20,138 bases of DNA from SFTJ01 sp905210415. Lineage in GTDB: Bacteria; Bacteroidota; Bacteroidia; Bacteroidales; Muribaculaceae. Position 1 is the stretch's first letter. Every line of letters starts with the position of its first letter. Shown piece by piece: positions 15,810 to 20,138 of the stretch. The position numbers and the translations under genes are program-made. The notes under the pieces are model-generated. The model was not told where the DNA came from. It did not search any database and was given only the letters and a program-made list of their open reading frames with translations. Where the stretch lies: NCBI GenBank assembly GCA_902476295.1, contig CABSDC010000042.1, positions 1 through 20,138 on the forward strand, written 5' to 3'.

Positions 15810-17393
15810 TTATTTGTTTTCTGAGTTGTCGTCGTTGTTGTTTTTCTTCCAACCGCGGCGACGAATGCTGCTGAAGCGAATCTCGCTATCCTTAGAGAGT
15901 TGAGGTTCGCGGAATTTCACCACGCGCTTAGAGAATTCCTCGTTGTGCACAAACTTGCGTGGGTGATCTTCTTCGTCGTCTTCGCTGAAGCGAGAGCGGC
16001 GGTCGCGTTTGTTGTCGTCGAAACGGCGACGTTCGCGCTTGTCGTCGAAGCGACGGCGCTCGCGGCGGTTTTCGTTTTCGTTGTCATCGTCGAAGCGGAA
16101 GTGGCGAGGGCGGCGTTCTTCTTTCTTGTCGTCGTTGAAGTGACGAGGACGGCGCTCGCTCTTGAAGGTCTCTTCGAACTTTGCCTTGCGGTAAGGCTTG
16201 TCACCACCTTTGCGGCGTGCGAAGTCGTTGTCCTTGATGCTTCCGCCATCTTTGCGGAGGTCGTCGTATTTACCCTCGAAGATAGCATATTCGCGCAGTT
16301 CGCAGGCGAGGTCGCCATTGAGAAGAGGCATCTTCACCGATGGCTTCAAGCCGATGCGGTCAAACAATTCCTCTTTGTAGCCGATAATCCAAGCCTTGTA
16401 GCCATTGAATACTCGCTTCAAGCGCTCGCCGATGTTTTGGTAAAGGCCTTCCATATCCTCCACCGAGATGCGTTCGCCGTAAGGAGGGTTGGTTACGAGC
16501 ATACCGTTAGGTTCAGCCTCGGTGATGCTCTGTATAGAGCGGCACTCAAGATTGATGTATTTGCTCACGCCGGCGCTCTTGATGTTTTGCTCGGCGATGC
16601 TCACAGCCTTTGGCGAGATGTCGCTACCCGAAATCTTGAAGTTGAAATCGCGCTCGTTGCTGTCGTCGTTGTATATTTCGTCAAACAATTCTTCGTCGTA
16701 GTCGTCCCAGTTTTGGAAAGCGAAGTTTTGGCGGAACACGCCAGGGTTGATGTTAGCGGCAATCAACGCAGCCTCTACGAGGAATGTGCCAGAACCGCAC
16801 ATAGGGTCGATGAAAGGACATTGACCGTCCCAACCTGCCAATTTCAGGATGCCGGCAGCCAGCACCTCGTTGATAGGAGCCTCGGTTTGAGCCACACGGT
16901 AGCCGCGCTTGTAGAGCGGAGTGCCCGAAGAGTCGAGCGAGAGAGTGACTTCTTTGCCAGAGATGTGAACGTTGAATTGCACGTCAGGATTGTTAAGACG
17001 GATAGAAGGGCGTTTGCCATATCGCTCGTTGAAGAAGTCGGCGATAGCGTCTTTCACGCGGTAGGTAACGAAGCGAGAGTTGCGGAATTCTTCGCTGAAC
17101 ACCGTGGTGTCGATAGAGAAAGTCTGGTTGAGTTTCAGCACAGGTTCCCAGTCGAAGACCTTCACGGCTTCGTAGAGTTCGTCGGCATCGCCAGCGATAA
17201 ACTTATAGATAGGTTTAAGGATGCGCAATGCGGTGCGGCAGCAGAAATTGGCTTTATAGAGCATAGCTTTATCGCCGGTGAAGCTCACCATGCGGCGGCC
17301 TTCTTCCACGTTCGACGCTCCGATTTGTCTCAATTCCTCAGCGAGTACGCCTTCCAGTCCTTGGAAGGTCTTAGCAATCATTTCAAATTCCAT
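15810..17393 (-). CDS. THUMP-domain rRNA methyltransferase (RlmL-like) with charged repeat tail
   Basis: A 527-residue protein. An N-terminal ferredoxin-like/THUMP RNA-binding region covers about 1-160 and contains KTFQGLEGVLAEEL and YRVKDAIADFF. A class I SAM methyltransferase domain follows, with the SAM motif DPMCGSGTF at 196-204 and the catalytic TNPPYGER at 301-308, typical of guanine-N2 methyltransferases. E. coli RlmL modifies G2445 of 23S rRNA; the same target here is inferred. From about 385 the protein becomes a disordered tail of about 140 residues rich in Arg, Asp and Lys, with imperfect repeats such as ERRPRHF and RRERRRFDDKRERRRFDD. It resembles tails seen on RNA helicases. The RlmK half of the fused E. 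coli enzyme is absent. It is the first gene of the run leading to purD. Confidence 0.9.
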   Translation of the reverse strand: MEFEMIAKTFQGLEGVLAEELRQIGASNVEEGRRMVSFTGDKAMLYKANFCCRTALRILKPIYKFIAGDADELYEAVKVFDWEPVLKLNQTFSIDTTVFSEEFRNSRFVTYRVKDAIADFFNERYGKRPSIRLNNPDVQFNVHISGKEVTLSLDSSGTPLYKRGYRVAQTEAPINEVLAAGILKLAGWDGQCPFIDPMCGSGTFLVEAALIAANINPGVFRQNFAFQNWDDYDEELFDEIYNDDSNERDFNFKISGSDISPKAVSIAEQNIKSAGVSKYINLECRSIQSITEAEPNGMLVTNPPYGERISVEDMEGLYQNIGERLKRVFNGYKAWIIGYKEELFDRIGLKPSVKMPLLNGDLACELREYAIFEGKYDDLRKDGGSIKDNDFARRKGGDKPYRKAKFEETFKSERRPRHFNDDKKEERRPRHFRFDDDNENENRRERRRFDDKRERRRFDDNKRDRRSRFSEDDEEDHPRKFVHNEEFSKRVVKFREPQLSKDSEIRFSSIRRRGWKKNNNDDNSENK

Positions 17394-17443
17394 GAGTAAT
17401 ATATGGGGATTCTAATATTGTAATATATGTAGAAAATTCTCTG

Positions 17444-17475
17444 CAAAGTTACGAAAAGTCAGGGAAATAAACAAT
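17444..17475 (-). promoter_or_regulatory. Putative promoter of the rRNA methyltransferase/purD transcript
   Basis: Read on the minus strand, ATTG (17472-17475) and TAACTTTG (17444-17451) are spaced by 20 bp. The second box is an exact TAnnTTTG match. The expected start near 17437 leaves a leader of about 43 bases before the ATG at 17393. This is the best promoter candidate in the window. Confidence 0.6.
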
Positions 17476-17813
17476 GAGAAACCAAACAATGCGCACCTAA
17501 AATCCCTCGCCTTGGGATGTTTGCATGTGGCCGCAATGATTGTCTTGTAAGATTCGTGATATTAGTTGTTGGTGTGCTGATTGTATCGAACAGATTTGTA
17601 AGGTTGTGGACTTTCTGTCTATTCCCGTTTTTTTTATACAATCATCGAAAGGCTTTGTGGTGAAAATCATAGTTTTTCTGCTGAATCGGATTAGTTGGAG
17701 GTTGTCGGAATATGAAAAACCGTAAGAAAAATGTGGTGTGGTGCAAATTTCTTGCGGTTTGGGGTGAAAAATGCAGTGCGGTGCAAATTTCGTGTATTTC
17801 AATCCTTAATGGG
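17476..17813. other. Gene-free stretch between two minus-strand genes
   Basis: About 340 bp with no convincing gene; the short open frames on both strands lack any recognisable motif. It contains a small hairpin near 17500-17518 (ATCCC/GGGAT, followed on the minus strand by TTTT) that might end the transcript of the small secreted protein. The paired direct repeat at 17726-17791 is listed separately. Confidence 0.6.
17726..17791 (+). repeat. Pair of imperfect 26-nt direct repeats, 40-bp period
   Basis: 17726-17751 and 17766-17791 share GAAAAATG, then ten bases of which three differ, then GTGCAAATTTC. They lie just past the 3' end of the small secreted-protein gene. They could be a regulator site, part of a dispersed intergenic repeat family, or decay of a mobile sequence. 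Confidence 0.6.
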
Positions 17814-18376
17814 TTAAAGTTCTTCGAGGTCGCTTTGGTCGTTTTTCTCGCTGTTTATTCTGTCCCAATAGTCGATGTGTATAGTTCTGTCGGATATTGT
17901 TGGTGCTAGCGGCGTATCAAGTGAAACAAACAAGTCGATTCTACCTAAGGGGACTTCTTCGGTGGAATTAAATGAGTAGCATGTCGTTGACTCGTAGCCT
18001 TCATGTTCGCCTGTGTAGTTACTGCTATATTTCTGGGTGAGTTTGTCTTTGATGTCATTATACTTTATTTCGGAAATATTCTGCGAAAGATTTTGAAGAG
18101 TCGCTTTGGCGCGATACACGATTTTTGTTTTAGTGTTATAGTAAATAAAGATAGTGGCATCTTTACCAATAAATGTGCCTGAATACACTCGTATTCCGTT
18201 GCCGGCGTATTTGTTTAGGACGGTGTTGACTTTGCATCCTTTGGCGGTGATTTTGCTGTGGAACTGTGTGATTGTGCCAGTGAGTGGTACTCCCATAAAT
18301 TTGATGTGACTTGATGTTTGTGCACAGATGCTTAAAGTTGTAAAAATACAAACGAATAATGCGATAATTTTTTCAT
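17814..18376 (-). CDS. Small secreted hypothetical protein with frameshifted signal peptide
   Basis: The intact frame from an internal ATG at 18296 gives 160 residues (MGVPLTGTITQFHSK...), with a mainly beta-type, Tyr/Thr-rich body and an acidic end (DQSDLEEL). The frame is open further upstream but lacks a start codon. An ATG at 18376 is followed by six A, and reading from it stops after 14 codons. Adding one A (A7) produces MKKIIALFVCIFTTLSIC-A/Q, a textbook Sec signal peptide that runs straight into TSSHIKFMGVPLTG, giving about 187 residues. The true product is therefore most likely an exported protein whose copy here is one base out of frame. This may be a sequencing error, a phase switch or a recent mutation. 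Function unknown; the IKFMGVPLTGT opening recalls small exported proteins common in Bacteroidales. Confidence 0.65.
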
Positions 18377-18414
18377 ACTACTATGCTTTTGAGGTTTAGT
18401 AAATTATTGGTATG

Positions 18415-18422
18415 CAAATATA
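18415..18422 (-). promoter_or_regulatory. Possible -7 box before the small secreted protein
   Basis: TATATTTG on the minus strand matches TAnnTTTG, about 38 bases before the ATG at 18376. No clear -33 partner is found. Its presence supports a start near 18376 rather than the internal ATG at 18296. Confidence 0.35.
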
Positions 18423-18494
18423 TGCATAAAATTTTAGAAATAAGAATTTTAGGTGGATAATATTGCGAAAAAAGTGGCGCATAACGAGGGTGAT

Positions 18495-18644
18495 GAAAAT
18501 AAAACAGTGCTGCGCGCGTTGCGCAAGCACTGCTGAGGTATAGAAAGGTTGTGTTGTTTCAAGATAGGTTTAAGCCTTTAACAAACCATTAAAACTGTTA
18601 TTGTGTTTCTTTTATTTGAGATAATTATTGTAAATCTGTGTTTT
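18495..18644 (-). ncRNA. Putative small noncoding RNA
   Basis: A stand-alone minus-strand unit of about 150 bases. It begins after an ECF-sigma-like promoter (TGAAAC 18675-18680, 17-bp spacer, CGTCTAA 18651-18657). It ends at a strong GC-rich hairpin (18505-18532) followed by TTTTATTTTC. No open frame of any length lies inside. A weak inner stem GGTTT/AAACC occurs near the middle. Prediction only; no known RNA family is recognised. Confidence 0.4.
18505..18532 (-). terminator. GC-rich intrinsic terminator
   Basis: CAGTGCT pairs with AGCACTG, extended by GCGC/GCGC around a GCGTT loop with one bulged A. On the minus strand it is followed by TTTTATTTTC; on the plus strand by CTGAGG, so it works on the minus strand only. 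No minus-strand gene precedes it, which is why a small RNA is proposed. Confidence 0.65.
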
Positions 18645-18650
18645 CGCTTA

Positions 18651-18680
18651 TTAGACGTTGACACTCCCGAAAAAGTTTCA
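18651..18680 (-). promoter_or_regulatory. ECF-sigma-like promoter
   Basis: The minus strand carries TGAAAC (18675-18680) and CGTCTAA (18651-18657) with a 17-bp spacer. CGTC/TCTAA-type -10 and GAAC-type -35 boxes are typical of group 4 (ECF) sigma factors. No ECF sigma gene is present in the window. Confidence 0.4.
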
Positions 18681-18863
18681 GAAAATCCCGATTTTTTTCA
18701 AATTTTTTGTATTGGCAAGGTTGGGGTTTGTGGCCTGTTGTAGAGCATTATTCTATGGATGGTGAAATACAGGAGAAAAAATGTCGTGTGTTTGGCGGAG
18801 AATGAGTAATTTTGCGATGTCGAAAAGCAAGTATAATAGAAATAAAAGAAACTGCGATAACAG
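18681..18863 (+). promoter_or_regulatory. metH upstream region with possible -7 box
   Basis: No gene is seen. TAATTTTG at 18807-18814 matches TAnnTTTG and would start a transcript roughly 45 bases before the metH ATG; a matching -33 element is missing. I looked for a cobalamin riboswitch (B12 box) and for an S-box and saw neither. Confidence 0.3.
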
Positions 18864-20138
18864 ATGACAGGTAATCAACGAAAAGAGAGTATAGGTGCGC
18901 TTCGAGATTTGATGAAGCGTGAAATCGTGATGCTTGATGGAGGCCTCGGCACAATGATAATGTCGTTGGGGCTTGAAGAATCGGACTTTCATTGCGAGGG
19001 CGTGACGCGCCCCGACGTGGAGATGCGCGGATGCAACGACATTCTGCCATTGTCGTGTCCTGAGGCGATATACGGAATACATAAGGAATATCTTGAGGCT
19101 GGCGCTCAGATTATTGAGAGCGACAGCTTTAGCTGCAATATGCTCACGCTTGCCGATTATGGGCTTGAAAGTCAGTCGTATGCGATGTCGTATGCGGCAG
19201 CCAATGCTGCACGCCGAGTGGTGGATGAATGGATGGCGTCGCACCGCTGGGTGGCAGGCAGTATAGGTCCGTCGAATCGCAGTCTGTCAATGTCGCCCGA
19301 CGTTAACGATCCGGCGGCGCGCGGTGTGGATTGGGACACATTCACCGATGCCTATCGCGAGCACATCAGGGGCCTCATAGATGGCGGAGCCGATTTGCTG
19401 CTCGTGGAAACCAGTTTCGATGCCTTGAACCTGAAAGCCATACTTTGGACCATTGAGCAGGTGAAGGCGCAAATGAATGTTGAGATTGAAACAATCGTGT
19501 CGGTAACGCTCACCGAGAGCGGTCGCCTGCTGAGCGGCCAAACGCTTGAAGCCTTGCTCGCAAGCATAGCGCATTTCCCGGCTATGGCTGTGGGCATGAA
19601 CTGCGGATTTGGTGCAAAGGGCATGCAGCGGTGGGTTGAGGACTTGGCTGTAGCCACCCACCTGCCATTGTGCGTATATCCAAATGCCGGCTTGCCTAAT
19701 AGTATGGGATGCTACGACGAAACGCCCGAAAAGATGGTGGCAGATGTGCGCCCGATGCTTGAGGCCGGACGAGTGAACATATTGGGCGGATGCTGCGGCA
19801 CCACCCCGAAGCACATTGAGGCACTGAGCAAGCTTGCTAAAGAATATGCGCCACGCGTGGCCGAGAAAAAAGAGAATAAGATGGTGATAGCCGGGCTTGA
19901 ACCGCTGGCAATCACGCCCGAAGTGAACTTTGTGAATGTGGGCGAGCGGTGCAATGTGGCTGGCAGCAAGAAATTTCTGGATTTGATAAAAGCCAAGGCT
20001 TACGACGAAGCAATCACCATAGCACGCACGCAAGTGGAAAACGGTGCGCAAGTGGTGGATGTAAATATGGATGCGCCGCTCATCGATGCTCAGGCCGAGA
20101 TGTGCCACTTCTTGCGATTGATGGCGTCGGAGCCGGAT
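18864..20138 (+). CDS. metH: Cobalamin-dependent methionine synthase, 3'-truncated by window edge
   Basis: The first 425 codons of MetH, which transfers a methyl group from methyltetrahydrofolate via cobalamin to homocysteine. The ATG at 18864 gives MTGNQRKESIGALRDLMKRE before the family opening VMLDGGLGTMI. The homocysteine-binding TIM barrel (about residues 18-335) includes GAQIIESDSFS, VETSFDALNLKA, and the zinc ligands in GMNCGFG and GGCCGTTP. NVGERCNVAGSKKF begins the pterin (methyl-folate) binding domain, with QVENGAQVVDVNMD following. The cobalamin-binding and reactivation domains lie beyond the window. The reading frame is open to the last base. It follows about 220 bp of gene-free DNA after the putative small RNA promoter. 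Confidence 0.96.
   Translation, partial: MTGNQRKESIGALRDLMKREIVMLDGGLGTMIMSLGLEESDFHCEGVTRPDVEMRGCNDILPLSCPEAIYGIHKEYLEAGAQIIESDSFSCNMLTLADYGLESQSYAMSYAAANAARRVVDEWMASHRWVAGSIGPSNRSLSMSPDVNDPAARGVDWDTFTDAYREHIRGLIDGGADLLLVETSFDALNLKAILWTIEQVKAQMNVEIETIVSVTLTESGRLLSGQTLEALLASIAHFPAMAVGMNCGFGAKGMQRWVEDLAVATHLPLCVYPNAGLPNSMGCYDETPEKMVADVRPMLEAGRVNILGGCCGTTPKHIEALSKLAKEYAPRVAEKKENKMVIAGLEPLAITPEVNFVNVGERCNVAGSKKFLDLIKAKAYDEAITIARTQVENGAQVVDVNMDAPLIDAQAEMCHFLRLMASEPD

Noticed and set aside
15900..17399. A 499-codon open frame on the plus strand
   Set aside because: It lies entirely opposite the RlmL-like gene, has no recognisable domain, and reflects codon bias of the real gene.
18533..18863. Cobalamin or SAM riboswitch before metH
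   Set aside because: No B12-box or S-box core was recognised; a covariance-model scan would be needed to exclude a diverged one.
19287..20108. A 273-codon minus-strand frame
   Set aside because: It is antisense to metH, which has full family motifs in the same interval.
1..20138. CRISPR array, complete insertion sequence or prophage
   Set aside because: No regularly spaced repeats, transposase, integrase or phage genes are visible; the only mobile-element hint is the short intron-like scrap near 2362.

Overview
The window looks like a chromosomal segment of a Bacteroidales bacterium (Prevotella/Muribaculaceae-like). Four things support this. There is a PorZ-like propeller protein with a type IX secretion (T9SS) C-terminal sorting domain. 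Promoter-like sites match the Bacteroidetes consensus TAnnTTTG, several with an ATTG element 20 bp upstream. Signal peptides end in A-Q. Most genes lack a strong Shine-Dalgarno sequence. The genus cannot be fixed from the sequence alone.

Left part (1-5818, plus strand): an unknown membrane/coiled-coil protein (possibly cut at its 5' end), a zinc-ribbon tail-anchored protein, and an AT-rich membrane acyltransferase lying between two near-identical 80-bp direct repeats. The repeats duplicate the 3' end of the zinc-ribbon gene, and a group II intron-like scrap sits beside the second copy. Next comes an apparent operon: mannose-1-phosphate guanylyltransferase followed by two more membrane acyltransferases. 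It closes at a strong bidirectional terminator and a minus-strand tRNA-Pro(CGG).

Middle part (5896-12351): a minus-strand acyltransferase interrupted by one frameshift in an A9 tract, the minus-strand PorZ-like gene, a small membrane-anchored protein of unknown function, then a plus-strand acyltransferase and an EamA-type transporter. In all, five acyltransferase-3 family genes lie within about 10 kb, together with a GDP-mannose-forming enzyme and PorZ. PorZ in Porphyromonas gingivalis supplies anionic LPS to the T9SS sortase, so surface-glycan decoration is a reasonable, though inferred, theme.

Right part (12358-17475, minus strand): a housekeeping cluster read right to left. It holds a THUMP-domain rRNA methyltransferase (RlmL-like) with a long charged repeat tail, purD, a polytopic membrane protein, and pdxB, which overlaps the preceding gene by ATGA. 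From 17400 to 18863 the DNA is mostly intergenic. It holds a small secreted protein whose signal peptide is one base out of frame, a pair of 26-nt direct repeats, and a possible short minus-strand RNA with an ECF-sigma-like promoter and a terminator. The window ends inside metH (cobalamin-dependent methionine synthase), whose first 425 codons are present.

The items most worth checking are the A9 frameshift (phase variation or sequencing error), the signal-peptide frameshift, the repeat-flanked acyltransferase module, and the putative small RNA.
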